Counted from the stretch's first letter, positions 46,428 to 56,012 are shown. The stretch: DNA of 64,000 nucleotides from Trichocoleus desertorum NBK24 (GCF_030409055.1 NZ_CP116619.1:2246628-2310627), one strand, 5' to 3'. Program-made: numbers and translations. Notes: generated by a model not told the origin, from the letters alone.

Positions 46428-47072
46428 TCAAGGTGCTAAGCGCTCAATCAACCATTGACCGTCCTCACTTTGACGATAATGCAAGCGATCGTGGAGGCGA
46501 CTGGGACGACCCTGCCAAAATTCGATCGCCGATGGCACCACGCGATAACCGCCCCAGTGAGGGGGACGGGGAATTTCTTGGTCTTGATATTGCTCGGTTA
46601 AGGCTTGCAAACGCTGGGCTAATACTTCGCGATCGCGGATCACCTGGCTTTGATTAGAAGTCCAAGCCCCTAAACGGCTACCACGGGGACGACTCTGAAA
46701 ATAAGCATCTGCTTCTGACTCGGACACTTTTTCTACTTGGCCTTCGATGCGGACTTGGCGCTCTAGCTCGGCCCACCAAAACACCAAGACTGCCTGAGGA
46801 TTTTCGCCTAGCTCTTGGCCCTTACGGCTGTTGTAGTTGGTATAGAGCACAAAGCCTCGCGGATCAAAGCCTTTCAGCAGCACGATGCGGGCCGATGGCA
46901 TGCCTGTTTTGGTTGCGGTCGCCAAAGTCATCGCGTTGGGTTCGTGGAGTTGGGCCGCGATCGCTTGATCAAACCAAATTTGAAATTGCTGAAACGGATC
47001 AGGATGGGCTTCTGCTTCCGTAAGGGCTTGGAGGGCGTAGTCTTTACGCAGATCAGCGATCGAACTGTTCAT
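46428..47072 (-). CDS. pdxH: Pyridoxamine 5'-phosphate oxidase
   Basis: A 214-residue FMN enzyme converting pyridoxine/pyridoxamine 5'-phosphate to pyridoxal 5'-phosphate. The start [20 protein letters not shown] at 47072 fits the family; the 12-codon longer frame does not. FMN contacts: [63 protein letters not shown] contacts: [20 protein letters not shown] and the C-terminal [17 protein letters not shown] with its conserved W-x-G-x-x-x-R-x-H-x-R. Complete and probably active. First of a two-gene unit with the unknown gene downstream. Confidence 0.96.
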   Translation of the reverse strand: MNSSIADLRKDYALQALTEAEAHPDPFQQFQIWFDQAIAAQLHEPNAMTLATATKTGMPSARIVLLKGFDPRGFVLYTNYNSRKGQELGENPQAVLVFWWAELERQVRIEGQVEKVSESEADAYFQSRPRGSRLGAWTSNQSQVIRDREVLAQRLQALTEQYQDQEIPRPPHWGGYRVVPSAIEFWQGRPSRLHDRLHYRQSEDGQWLIERLAP

Positions 47073-47259
47073 GGACGGTTGTATATCAGAGCAATGGTTA
47101 GGGATCAAATTATAGGGATCAAATTAAGAGCTAGGTGAATGGAATCTATGACCATTCATGGAGTTGTAAACGAGAACCACGCCTTACACTTACCATTGGA
47201 GTTGCATCCTAGGGCAGCTTCTTGCCTGAGTTAGCGTTGAGAGGGAGTCCATAAAAGCT

Positions 47260-48339
47260 ATGACGTTACTATTAGCGGGAGACATTGGTGGCACTAAAAC
47301 TATCCTGCGTTTAGTCGAAGCCCAAACTACATCACCTCAAGCCAGAATTAATCTTAAAACACTCTACGAAGCCCGCTACTCTAGTCAGCACTTTCCTGAC
47401 TTGGTTCCGATGGTGCAGCAGTTCTACAAGGAAGCCACAGAAAAAGTAGGCCATGCTCTCGCGCCCCAAGAAGCTTGCTTTGCGATCGCTGGGCCTGTGG
47501 TCAACAACACCTCCATTTTGACAAATTTGGGTTGGTCTCTCGATGGTAAGCGACTAGAAGCAGAGCTAACCCTCAAACATGTACGGCTAATCAATGATTT
47601 TGTGGCGGTAGGGTATGGAGTCGTAGGCTTGGATTCCGAAGACCTACTCACTCTACAAGCAGGCAAACCAGATCCTAGCGCGCCCATTGGGGTCATTGGG
47701 GCAGGAACTGGCTTAGGGGAAGGATTTCTGATTCCTTGCAACAACGGCTATGAAGTGTTTGGTTCCGAAGGGGGTCATGCTGACTTTTCGCCTCGCTCCG
47801 AGCTAGAGTTCCAACTGCTGAAGTACTTGTTGGATCGCAACAACATTCAACGGATTTCTGTAGAGCGCGTCGTTTCTGGGCAAGGCATTACGGCAATTTA
47901 TCAATTCTTGCGCGATCGCCAATTTACAAGCAGTGCTCAACCCATTGCCGCCGAGTCTCCGGTGGGGCAGATTGTCCGGATTTGGGAGCAAGAAGCAGGC
48001 CGCAGCGAAAAAACGGTAGACCCTGCGGCTGCGATCGCTACCGCTGCCTTAGAAGAGACAGATCGGCTCTGTGAGCAAGCGATGCAAATCTTTGTGGAAG
48101 CTTATGGGGTTGAAGCAGGCAACTTAGCACTGAAACTCCTACCGTACGGTGGCCTTTATGTGGCGGGTGGCATTGCTAGCAAAATTTTGCCGTTAATGCA
48201 GACTGGTTTGTTTATCCGAGCGTTCGGCCAAAAGGGCAGAATTAGCCCGTTGCTAGAGCGAGTCCCAGTGCATATTGTCTTAAATCCTCAGGTTGGCTTA
48301 ATTGGAGCCGCCCTCTGTGCTGCCCGACTAGAGGGTTAA
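47260..48339 (+). CDS. glk: Glucokinase
   Basis: A 359-residue ATP-dependent glucokinase of the Glk family (not ROK). Phosphate loop LLAGDIGGTKTILRLVE, FAIAGPVVNNTSILTNLGW, the catalytic region VRLINDFVAVGYGVVGL (Asp base), GVIGAGTGLGEGFLIPC, the glucose-binding EVFGSEGGHADFSPRSELE, and the C-terminal GGLYVAGGIASKILPLM. Length is typical for cyanobacteria, somewhat longer than the E. coli enzyme. It feeds glucose into G6P for glycogen or respiration. It stands alone. Confidence 0.96.
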   Translation: MTLLLAGDIGGTKTILRLVEAQTTSPQARINLKTLYEARYSSQHFPDLVPMVQQFYKEATEKVGHALAPQEACFAIAGPVVNNTSILTNLGWSLDGKRLEAELTLKHVRLINDFVAVGYGVVGLDSEDLLTLQAGKPDPSAPIGVIGAGTGLGEGFLIPCNNGYEVFGSEGGHADFSPRSELEFQLLKYLLDRNNIQRISVERVVSGQGITAIYQFLRDRQFTSSAQPIAAESPVGQIVRIWEQEAGRSEKTVDPAAAIATAALEETDRLCEQAMQIFVEAYGVEAGNLALKLLPYGGLYVAGGIASKILPLMQTGLFIRAFGQKGRISPLLERVPVHIVLNPQVGLIGAALCAARLEG

Positions 48340-48347
48340 CTCTCTGA

Positions 48348-48386
48348 TTGCGATTACTGGTTGCGATTACTGGTTGCGATTATTGG
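48348..48386. repeat. Three tandem 13-bp repeats downstream of glk
   Basis: TTGCGATTACTGG at 48348 and 48361, and TTGCGATTATTGG at 48374. No hairpin is formed. It lies between glk and the small minus-strand frame at 48398-48499. Confidence 0.9.
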
Positions 48387-48397
48387 CAATAGCAGTA

Positions 48398-48499
48398 TTA
48401 GTCAGGAAAGCGACTGGGAGGAAAAAGATAGCTAATTGCAACCACACCTAAAGTCAGGGCGAGGCTCACCAGAAGGATCGCTAATGAGAGTGGAGACAT
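48398..48499 (-). CDS. Possible 33-residue single-pass membrane peptide
   Basis: Frame MSPLSLAILLVSLALTLGVV followed by AISYLFPPSRFPD: one ~22-residue hydrophobic helix with a Pro-rich polar end. This is the build of many very small thylakoid-complex subunits, but it does not match those I know by sequence (PsbM, PsbN, PsaM, PetN and PetM checked). No Shine-Dalgarno is visible, which is common for cyanobacterial small genes. Support is limited to its composition. Confidence 0.45.
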   Translation of the reverse strand: MSPLSLAILLVSLALTLGVVAISYLFPPSRFPD

Positions 48500-48613
48500 A
48501 GGGATTACCGTTGTGCCAACAGCCTGACTTTAGCGACTCTGCTTGGCATCTTCGTGACCACAACATCACAAAGTTTTGTCATTGGATGTGGCTCACCTCA
48601 AGGAGTAGGTTGT

Positions 48614-49705
48614 TTAAGCCAAGGGTAAGGAAAATCTAAAGGTACTACCCTCTCCCATTTGGCTCTCCACCTCCATTTGGCCCCCTTGCAGCTCTACCAA
48701 GCGGCGGGAAATGGATAACCCAATTCCAGTGCCACCAGAACTGCGATCGCGCGAGGGGTCTGATCGCCAGAAGCGCTCAAATACATGGGGTAGATCGGCT
48801 GAAGCAATGCCTACACCCGTATCTACCACTGAAACCCATACTTTTCCTGCTTCACTCCAAGCTCGCACCGTAATCGATCCCTGCTCGGTATATTGCAGCG
48901 CATTCCCCATCAAATTAATCAAAATTTGTTCTAGACGTTCTGGATCAGCCAAGACCAAAGGGAGATCAACCGGACAATCTAGGCGTAACTCAGGCCCCTC
49001 TTCTAATAGTTGGTCAGAAAACTTTTGAATCAGTGCCGTCAACAAAGGCAGCAGTTCCAACTTTTGGGTATGAATGGGCAAATAACCTGCCTCGGCTTGG
49101 GAGAGTTCTTGCAGATCATTCACCAAGCGCCGTAACCGTCTGGTTTCCTTCGCCAAGCGTTGGTAAATATCGACAGAAGGTTCAATCGTGCCATCTGCCA
49201 AGCCTTCTAAATACCCTTCCACTACGGTTAAAGGAGTGCGCAACTCATGGGTTAGATCGCTCACTAACTCCCGCCGCCGCTGTTCTACTCCTTGCAGATC
49301 GGCTGCCATGCGATTGAAACTTGCTGCCAGTCGATGCAACTCACGAATGTCGTTGGCAGGCATACGCTCACTGAGGTTGCCAGAAGCAAATTTCTGGGTG
49401 ATAGCTTCCATTTGAGTCAGGGGTTTGACAATGCGTCGCGCCACTAAATAGCTCAGCCCTCCCGCAGTCGATCCTCCGACCACGACTGACCAAAGCGCTC
49501 CACGTCCCCAGGCGTACTCGAAGCCTTTGATTAGTTGGTAGCGCACATAACCTAACTTAAATCCACTTCCTTCTAACTTGGCTAAATGCAGCACAAATAA
49601 GCGAGGTGAATAAAACTTGCCCACTGTGATGAGGGTACTCAGCCCCACCACCATGACAATGACATGGGACAAAAATAATCGCCCTTGCAGCCCAATCTTA
49701 GACAC
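48614..49705 (-). CDS. Membrane sensor histidine kinase (BaeS-like)
   Basis: A 363-residue kinase. Two membrane segments (GRLFLSHVIVMVVGLSTLIT and ALWSVVVGGSTAGGLSYLVA) bound a short external loop of ~40 residues, then HAMP (RRIVKPLTQMEAITQKFASG with SERMPANDIREL), HisKA with the phosphorylated His (about 152) in VSDLTHELRTPLTVVEGYLE, and HATPase (N-box QILINLMGNALQYT, DTGVGIA, FWRSDPSRDRSSGGTGIGL). It is most likely the partner of the response regulator at 50753-51499, from which it is separated by an opposing pirin gene. Confidence 0.92.
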   Translation of the reverse strand: MSKIGLQGRLFLSHVIVMVVGLSTLITVGKFYSPRLFVLHLAKLEGSGFKLGYVRYQLIKGFEYAWGRGALWSVVVGGSTAGGLSYLVARRIVKPLTQMEAITQKFASGNLSERMPANDIRELHRLAASFNRMAADLQGVEQRRRELVSDLTHELRTPLTVVEGYLEGLADGTIEPSVDIYQRLAKETRRLRRLVNDLQELSQAEAGYLPIHTQKLELLPLLTALIQKFSDQLLEEGPELRLDCPVDLPLVLADPERLEQILINLMGNALQYTEQGSITVRAWSEAGKVWVSVVDTGVGIASADLPHVFERFWRSDPSRDRSSGGTGIGLSISRRLVELQGGQMEVESQMGEGSTFRFSLPLA

Positions 49706-50033
49706 AAATGCTCAATGTCCTGAATCTAATCGTTCGCGATCGCCAGTGTGATATAACCAGTGCTATCTCTTAATCTATTGCCCCAGCCCTAGCTCGCTAC
49801 GTTAGTTCTAGGCTAACTTCAAACTTAGTTGTTTTGTTTAGTATCTTTTTGGATAGTATTGCACTTTCAAGTATGTACTTCCCATATCGATGCTAGCTAG
49901 TTTAGAGTAGGAAGACATCCAAGAAATAGCCAATTTCATTTGGGTGCCTGCAAGATTTCAACTGAGAAATATCTCCCTGACGCAACACACCAGGAGTGTT
50001 TTCAGCGATCGCCTTTATTACGAGGTTTAAGCT
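49706..50033. other. Intergenic region between the sensor kinase and pirin genes
   Basis: No gene or strong structure was found. Divergent promoters for both genes are expected. GAGG lies 10-13 bases upstream of the pirin ATG. Confidence 0.5.
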
Positions 50034-50750
50034 ATGACCCAAGGGACAGTGAGTAACCTAATTCATAATCGCAATGCCCGTGGTCGCACTAAAATCGGCT
50101 GGCTCGACAGCTATCACACCTTCTCCTTCGGCAACTTCTACGATCCCGGTCGGATGGGGTTCCGAGCACTACGAGTCATCAATGACGATCGCGTAGCACC
50201 GGGCGCAGGATTTCCTATGCATAGCCATCGGGATATGGAAATCCTTACCTATGTGATCGAAGGAGCCTTGGAGCATAAGGACAGCCTAGGCACCGGTGCG
50301 ATCATTAAGCCCGGAGAGGCTCAGGTGATGAGTGCAGGCACAGGCATTACTCACAGCGAGTTCAATTCTTCTGGCACTGATCCTGTTCACCTTTTACAAA
50401 TCTGGATTTTGCCCGATGAGCCAGGGTTGAAACCTCGGTATGAGCAGCGCGACTTTCCTCTAGAGGAAAAGCAAGGTCAGTGGCGTTTGATTGGTGCTAA
50501 AGATGGCCGTCACGGAGCCGTCACGATTCACCAAAATGTTGACCTGTACGTGTCTATCTTGGCCGCTGGCGATCGTCTCTCCTATACCCTCCAACCAGAA
50601 CGCTACGGCTGGCTGCAAGTGGCGAAGGGTATGGTGGCTTGGGGCGATCAAACTCTCCAAGAAGGAGATGGCGTGGCGATCGCTCCTGGAGAGCAGCTAG
50701 ATCTCAACACCGAAACAGGTGCCGAACTCTTGCTGTTTGACCTGGCATAA
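50034..50750 (+). CDS. Pirin-family bicupin protein (YhhW-like)
   Basis: A 238-residue pirin-type protein, possible quercetin 2,3-dioxygenase. The N-terminal cupin holds the metal ligands: GAGFPMHSHRDMEILTYVIE (H-x-H-x-x-x-E pattern) and AGTGITHSEFNSS (His). LHLLQIWILPDEPGLKPRYEQ-like text (here VHLLQIWILPDEPGLKPRYE) is the family signature. The second cupin lacks the same ligand set, as usual in YhhW-type members. Its stop lies only two bases from that of the converging response regulator gene. Confidence 0.93.
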   Translation: MTQGTVSNLIHNRNARGRTKIGWLDSYHTFSFGNFYDPGRMGFRALRVINDDRVAPGAGFPMHSHRDMEILTYVIEGALEHKDSLGTGAIIKPGEAQVMSAGTGITHSEFNSSGTDPVHLLQIWILPDEPGLKPRYEQRDFPLEEKQGQWRLIGAKDGRHGAVTIHQNVDLYVSILAAGDRLSYTLQPERYGWLQVAKGMVAWGDQTLQEGDGVAIAPGEQLDLNTETGAELLLFDLA

Positions 50751-50752
50751 TT

Positions 50753-51499
50753 TCAGGCTTGGGCTTGATCCTCAAATTTGTAGCCCACCCCGATCACCGT
50801 TTTTATGAACGTGGGATTTGCGGGGTCGGGCTCAATTTTTTTGCGGAGTCGCGCCACATGGGTATCCACTACCCGCTCATCACCAAAAAAGTTGCTGCCC
50901 CAGAGTTTGTCTATCAGTTGGGTGCGGTTCCAGGCTCGCCCTGGGTAACTCATAAACGTGGCTAACAGTTCAAACTCTAGGGTGGTGAGATCCAATGCCT
51001 CTGCGCGATCGCTCCCGATCACGCTTCCTGTCGTGTCTTCTGTAACACCATCGGTGAAGCGGGAGGCGGTGCGTTGCTCTAGATCAATCAAGAAATGCTG
51101 GGTGCGGTAGGTTTGACTTTGGCCCCCTTGTCGTAGCGTCCGCCGCAACAGTGCCCGGACCCGCGCCACTAACTCTCGCGGGCTAAAGGGCTTGACCATA
51201 TAGTCATCTGCCCCTGTAGACAACCCGATAATGCGATCGATCTCTTCACCCTTGGCAGTCAGCATCAAGATGTAGGGATCTTTCGCCCCAGGACGTTGAC
51301 GAATGCGGGCGCAAACCTCCAAGCCATCCAAGCCAGGAATCATCAGATCTAAGATGACCAAATCTGGCTTTTGCTCCGAAAACACCTGTAGCGCCGTGAT
51401 GCCATCCCGACAAACTCGGCAGGAAAATCCTTCTTTTTCTAAATACAGTTGAATCAGTTGGGCAATTTCAGCTTCATCCTCAACAATTAAGATTTCCAT
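50753..51499 (-). CDS. OmpR/PhoB-family response regulator
   Basis: A 248-residue transcription regulator. The receiver domain has acidic pocket EDE at residues 7-9, phospho-acceptor Asp51 in DLVILDLMIPGLDGLEV, and Lys of VKPFSPRELVARV. A linker with a DTTGSVIGSD insert leads to a winged helix (DLTTLEFELLATFMSYPGRA, RTQLIDKLWGSNFFGDERVV, DTHVARLRKKIEP). Complete. Its probable kinase is the gene at 48614-49705 on the same strand. Confidence 0.95.
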   Translation of the reverse strand: MEILIVEDEAEIAQLIQLYLEKEGFSCRVCRDGITALQVFSEQKPDLVILDLMIPGLDGLEVCARIRQRPGAKDPYILMLTAKGEEIDRIIGLSTGADDYMVKPFSPRELVARVRALLRRTLRQGGQSQTYRTQHFLIDLEQRTASRFTDGVTEDTTGSVIGSDRAEALDLTTLEFELLATFMSYPGRAWNRTQLIDKLWGSNFFGDERVVDTHVARLRKKIEPDPANPTFIKTVIGVGYKFEDQAQA

Positions 51500-51640
51500 T
51501 TGGTTTGCCGCTTTTCTACATTTTCTAAACTTTCTGCAACTGACGGTTAAGTTAGGCCGAAATCACCCACAAGCAGGATGTAGATTGTATGGATACAGTC
51601 GCGATCGCAACTTCTCCATTGGGCAACCTGGAACTGGAAG

Positions 51641-53533
51641 TTGCATTTAGATTTTCAATTAAACAGGTGGAAGTGGTATTGCCCTATGGGAACCGCAGTG
51701 CATCAGGGTAACTTACAAGCGCTAGGACGGCAATTGCAGCAATATTTGCAATCCGAGCTAGCCCAGCCAATGCCGATCCAGATTCAGTGTGCGCTCAAAC
51801 AAGGCGACCTCATGATCTTAGGCCAGCACTCCCCTGGTATTAACCCACCCACTCCCCAAGCCATTTTCACGCTTCTAGAGCAAGCCCTAGAGTTTCTACA
51901 ACCCGCCTTATCCGAGTCCGAGTTTAAGGGCACAGTGCGGCTGTATTTACGAGTTGCTGGGCAACAACAGCCCTATGCTAGCCATGCCTTGACGCTGGCA
52001 TCCACAGCATCTACCGCTCCAGGTGACAATGTCGCCACACCTCCCACTAATCAACTGGACAACTCAGCGGATAGCAGCCATTACTTTGCCTCTACCAATG
52101 CCCTGCTCCACTCCACCGACATTGCTGATCCACCAGACTTGGACGCAGTAGAAGACAACCCGTTCTCTTCTGCCCTTCAACCCTTGACTGAGTCTAGTGG
52201 TGAGTTAGTTCCAACTCGAAAAACTAGCAAGACAGACCAACGCACCACTTTACCTTTACGCGTACTTGGAGCAGGGGTAGGGCTGTTTGCCCTGGCAGGA
52301 GCCGTTTATGCCCTGACTCGACCTTGTGTGATTGGTGCTTGTCCGGCGATCGCCACCGCTCAACAACTGAGCCAAGAGTCAGCCCAAATCCTCCAAGCGG
52401 CCAAATCTGGCCCAGAAGTTTTAAGCGCCCAACAGAAATTAGAAACCGCGACCCAATCTCTAGCACCGATTCCTGCTTGGTCGAGCCGTCATGGGGAAGC
52501 CCAAACGCTGCTAAAGATTTATCAAGTGCAAGAGCAGGCACTCGCCCAAGTAGTATCTGCACAAAACCAGGCTGGTGCTGCTGCCCAAAGGAGCCAAAAT
52601 CCGCCACATCCCCTATCAGAGTGGAGCGAGATTCAAAAGCTATGGCGGGGGGCGATCGCGCAATTAGAGGCAGTGCCCAAAACCAGTAGTGCCTATGCGA
52701 TCGCGCAGAAGAAGCTGACGGAATACCGCGCCAACCTCGTCATGACTAACAAACGGATCATATTAGAGCAAAAAGCGAATGCCTCCTTAGCTAAAGCCAA
52801 ATCAACTGCCCAGGTAGCGGAGGCTCGGCAGGGAATTGCCCAATCTTTAGCGAGTTGGCAATTGGCAGACGCAACTTGGCGCATGTCCACCAACACGTTA
52901 CGGCAAGTCCCTCGCGGCACAATGGCTTATCAAGAAGCTCAAGCCTTGCTCAGTGAGTATCAGCCAAAGATCCTGGCAGCTCGCGATCGCAAAACCAAGG
53001 AACAGTTGTCTGCTACGGCTTACCGCCAAGCTGTGACGTTTGCCCGTCAAGCCCAAAGCTATGAGCGGCAAAATCAGTGGTCTCAAGCGGTCGCTAATTG
53101 GCGAGATGCCTTAGCCGCAGTGAAGCAAGTTCCAACAGATACTTTGTTCTACAACCAAGCTCAACCGCTGACCAGTTCCTATGGCAACTCGTTAACCGAA
53201 GCCGAAAATAAACTGAGTTTGGCAAATATTTTGGAAGGGGCACGGGCTGATCTTCGCCGTACCTGTGCTGGCTCTCCCAACGTTTGTGACTTCTCGGTGA
53301 GTCTCGCCCTAATCAGAGTACAGCTCAATCCTGACCACGTCAGAAAGCTAGTGCGAACTGCAATCACGGCAGAAGTCAATGGCGACATTGGCACTCAGGT
53401 CGATGTGCGAAACCACATCCAAACTTTGGAAGCGGCTCTAGAAGCCATCAGCGAAAACTCCAACATCGCGATCGAACTCTACGACGAAAATGGTTCCTTG
53501 TTAGGGCGTTATGTGCCTTCTTTAGGGCAATAA
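51641..53533 (+). CDS. Membrane-anchored protein with VP..Y repeats, unknown function
   Basis: A 630-residue protein (TTG at 51641, or ATG at 51686). The N-terminal ~150 residues (VHQGNLQALGRQLQQYLQSE, FTLLEQALEFLQPALSE) form a cytoplasmic helical/beta region, then a disordered Ser/Thr/Asp stretch. One membrane helix is at ~205-225 (VLGAGVGLFALAGAVYALT). The outer part contains a repeated element, seen four times: PAWSSRHGEAQTLLKIYQ (~273), VPKTSSAYAIAQKKLTEYRA (~345), VPRGTMAYQEAQALLSEYQP (~421) and VPTDTLFYNQAQPLTSSYGN (~496). A C-terminal globular domain with two Cys (RRTCAGSPNVCDF) follows. No named family recognised. Confidence 0.85.
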   Translation: MHLDFQLNRWKWYCPMGTAVHQGNLQALGRQLQQYLQSELAQPMPIQIQCALKQGDLMILGQHSPGINPPTPQAIFTLLEQALEFLQPALSESEFKGTVRLYLRVAGQQQPYASHALTLASTASTAPGDNVATPPTNQLDNSADSSHYFASTNALLHSTDIADPPDLDAVEDNPFSSALQPLTESSGELVPTRKTSKTDQRTTLPLRVLGAGVGLFALAGAVYALTRPCVIGACPAIATAQQLSQESAQILQAAKSGPEVLSAQQKLETATQSLAPIPAWSSRHGEAQTLLKIYQVQEQALAQVVSAQNQAGAAAQRSQNPPHPLSEWSEIQKLWRGAIAQLEAVPKTSSAYAIAQKKLTEYRANLVMTNKRIILEQKANASLAKAKSTAQVAEARQGIAQSLASWQLADATWRMSTNTLRQVPRGTMAYQEAQALLSEYQPKILAARDRKTKEQLSATAYRQAVTFARQAQSYERQNQWSQAVANWRDALAAVKQVPTDTLFYNQAQPLTSSYGNSLTEAENKLSLANILEGARADLRRTCAGSPNVCDFSVSLALIRVQLNPDHVRKLVRTAITAEVNGDIGTQVDVRNHIQTLEAALEAISENSNIAIELYDENGSLLGRYVPSLGQ

Positions 53534-53561
53534 AGGGGGAGCGATCGCCCCTACGCTATTT

Positions 53562-55850
53562 CTATACCTGAGCCGCTCCAGATCTTCGTAAATTCTCTAG
53601 CCGAGTTTTCTCTATGTGGGCTTTACGAGACAAAACTTGAAGATTGTCGATCGTAGTTAAGCCACCTTCAGCCATTGGTTTGATATGGTCAATTTGAAAA
53701 TCTCTTCGCATCTGGCTCTTGAAACCACTCACGGCACAAGTGATAAATTTTTGGGCGTTTGTGTATTTGGCAAACACAACATCCTTAATCTCCCGGTATT
53801 CCGCTGGATCTCTCTCCTTCATTTCAATCAACGATAGATTTTCTAGCGGCACTGTGTCAGGAATTACGGTCGGCATACTTATTGGCAGATCATCACCATA
53901 AGCTCCAGTCAGCTTATTGATTTCGATGTCTACCTGCTTCTTGAAATATAGGTAGTTATCGAATAGAACCTTCCAAAAGGATTTCTCACTATTCCATAGC
54001 AAGGCGAGATATTCGGCTTCCTGTTTGCGAGTCAAGTCATTTTCATAGATATGCCTTGCTACCACTGACAAGTCACATTTTCTACGCTCACTAAAGGCAA
54101 TGAATTCTGGCTCCATTTCCTTTTGAGCATAGAAACGAAGAATATTTTTCACATCCGCATCTCTATAGCCCAGCAAGAATGGATGATCAGGAAAATATAG
54201 TTCCTTTGTTTGTTTCAGAAGATACTCAAGTTCTTCATCTGTTAAAACTTCGCGATCCTCAATATTAACTATCTTGAACACAGCCTCTAAATCATTCACG
54301 AAGCTATCGTAGGCTTCTTCAGTGTCGTTGTAGAGAAGCACATCATAGTTCCTAGATTCAGGTTCACCTGATTCAGAAGTTTCAAGGATAGAAAAGCGAT
54401 AAATACCAACAGGAACTCGCCTCAAAAAATCTAGTTTTTCCAGGGTGGTAGTATCGATAGATTCATCCATCATACGAGCAAATTCCTCAATCTTCTCAAT
54501 TGAGATTAATCGAACAATTTCTTTAGCTGTCTCGATGTTCTTTTCCTTAAGTTCTCTTCCTTCATCAAGGGTCAGCTTTTCAGGGTTTACCCAATTAATT
54601 TTGTCCTCCCAATTGTCAATGAAGCTGACAACATAGGCTTTCTCTGTGCCTCCCGCCTTCTGACCGCGCAAAGCTCTACCGATCATTTGGGTCATCAGAA
54701 TTGTAGAAGTGGTGGGGCGAGTGAGGAAAACAGTCTGGACGTTGGGTAAGTCGGTTCCCTCAACCAGCATTTCCACGTTAATGAGTACTTCAAGCTCTCC
54801 CCTTCTAAATCGCTTGATTTTGTCTGAGTTCTCTTTTGGAGAGATTTTGGCCCCTGTATTTAGGTCTACGAGTTGACCTACGACAAAATCAGAATTAATA
54901 CCTCGGCTCTTAAATACAGCGTTTAGTGCGATCGCATGGTCAACATCAATTGCAAAAACCAACAGTGGTTTGTATTTGTCGCGATTCACAACATAGTGAT
55001 CAACAATCCGTTTATTACGGATGCTAGACATTGCAATTTTTTCGACAAGCTTTTTCGGTAATTTATCAAAAGCTTCGATCGCCTTGATATCTTTGCTAGT
55101 CAACTCCTGATAAAAATCTAGATTTGTTTCTAGATGCTCGAAAACTGGCTCAGCTAGGATGCCTCTAGTGATTAGGGTTCTCAAATGCTCTGAGAAAATA
55201 ATGTCATCTGGGAAAACTTGCTTAAGCAAGCCCTGCTCACCTTTATCTGTTCTAAATGGAGTGGCTGTTAGGCCAAGCATTTTGAAGCCGTTCTCATTTC
55301 CTCTCTGCTGAAAATCTTCTTTGATGGCATCGATTAATTTGCGGTAGGTTTTTGCCGTCGCGTGGTGCGCTTCATCTACGACCAAAAGAATGGCATCAGA
55401 ATGCTTGACCCAATTTTTTAGTAGATGGTCTAAACTACTGTTCAGGCTATCTTTGCTGGCGATAATGATGTCATCAGTTGGTTGAATGTTGACAGGGCGA
55501 TCGTGCTTAGGATGACCAGAAATCACACGATATCTAAACTTCTCAACATCGCTGAGCAAGGATGGATAAGCACTGAACTTGAGCGTCTCAAATGCTTGAT
55601 CTAGTAGTTCATGCCGATGGGCAATCCACAAAACCTTTTTTCGCTTATCTATAAAGTTACGCAGGAGCCAGTGGACAGCCGTTAAAGTTTTTCCGCCGCC
55701 CGTAGGCAGAACTAGCAAACCTTTGAACGATGATTGGTTTTTCTGGTTTAGTGCTTTGATTGCCTCATTCTGATGAGAGTAGAGTTCGCGTGGGTTTTGG
55801 CCCGCATTAACTTGGATCTGACCAGCATACTCAACTTGAACGGTTGCCAT
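53562..55850 (-). CDS. Superfamily 2 helicase with C-terminal HNH nuclease domain
   Basis: A 762-residue protein. The helicase part (~20-470) has Q-type lead LYSHQNEAIKALN, Walker A LLVLPTGGGKTLTAVHWLL, DEAH box ILLVVDEAHHATAKTY, TATPFRTD (motif III region), motif V VEMLVEGTDLPNVQ and motif VI MIGRALRGQKAGGTEKAY. This is the ResIII/SSL2 style of type I and III restriction motors. After ~230 residues of unknown alpha-helical sequence an HNH domain ends the protein: RDFQIDHIKPMAEGG-LTTIDNLQVLSRKAH (Asp-His, Asn, His; ~717-745). No methylase or specificity gene is adjacent. It probably cuts or unwinds foreign DNA, by inference. Confidence 0.9.
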   Translation of the reverse strand: MATVQVEYAGQIQVNAGQNPRELYSHQNEAIKALNQKNQSSFKGLLVLPTGGGKTLTAVHWLLRNFIDKRKKVLWIAHRHELLDQAFETLKFSAYPSLLSDVEKFRYRVISGHPKHDRPVNIQPTDDIIIASKDSLNSSLDHLLKNWVKHSDAILLVVDEAHHATAKTYRKLIDAIKEDFQQRGNENGFKMLGLTATPFRTDKGEQGLLKQVFPDDIIFSEHLRTLITRGILAEPVFEHLETNLDFYQELTSKDIKAIEAFDKLPKKLVEKIAMSSIRNKRIVDHYVVNRDKYKPLLVFAIDVDHAIALNAVFKSRGINSDFVVGQLVDLNTGAKISPKENSDKIKRFRRGELEVLINVEMLVEGTDLPNVQTVFLTRPTTSTILMTQMIGRALRGQKAGGTEKAYVVSFIDNWEDKINWVNPEKLTLDEGRELKEKNIETAKEIVRLISIEKIEEFARMMDESIDTTTLEKLDFLRRVPVGIYRFSILETSESGEPESRNYDVLLYNDTEEAYDSFVNDLEAVFKIVNIEDREVLTDEELEYLLKQTKELYFPDHPFLLGYRDADVKNILRFYAQKEMEPEFIAFSERRKCDLSVVARHIYENDLTRKQEAEYLALLWNSEKSFWKVLFDNYLYFKKQVDIEINKLTGAYGDDLPISMPTVIPDTVPLENLSLIEMKERDPAEYREIKDVVFAKYTNAQKFITCAVSGFKSQMRRDFQIDHIKPMAEGGLTTIDNLQVLSRKAHIEKTRLENLRRSGAAQV

Positions 55851-56012
55851 AGGGGGTGGGGATTGGGAGACAGCTACGGGCCTATTGAGTTGCTTGAGAA
55901 GACTGAATTAGGTTTTCGCGCAACTGTTTACAGGCCCACGTGCAGTATTCCCCTAGCCAAGGCATAGATAGAAGCGATCGCTTCCACCCTATTTGTTAAC
56001 TCAATCTAATCT

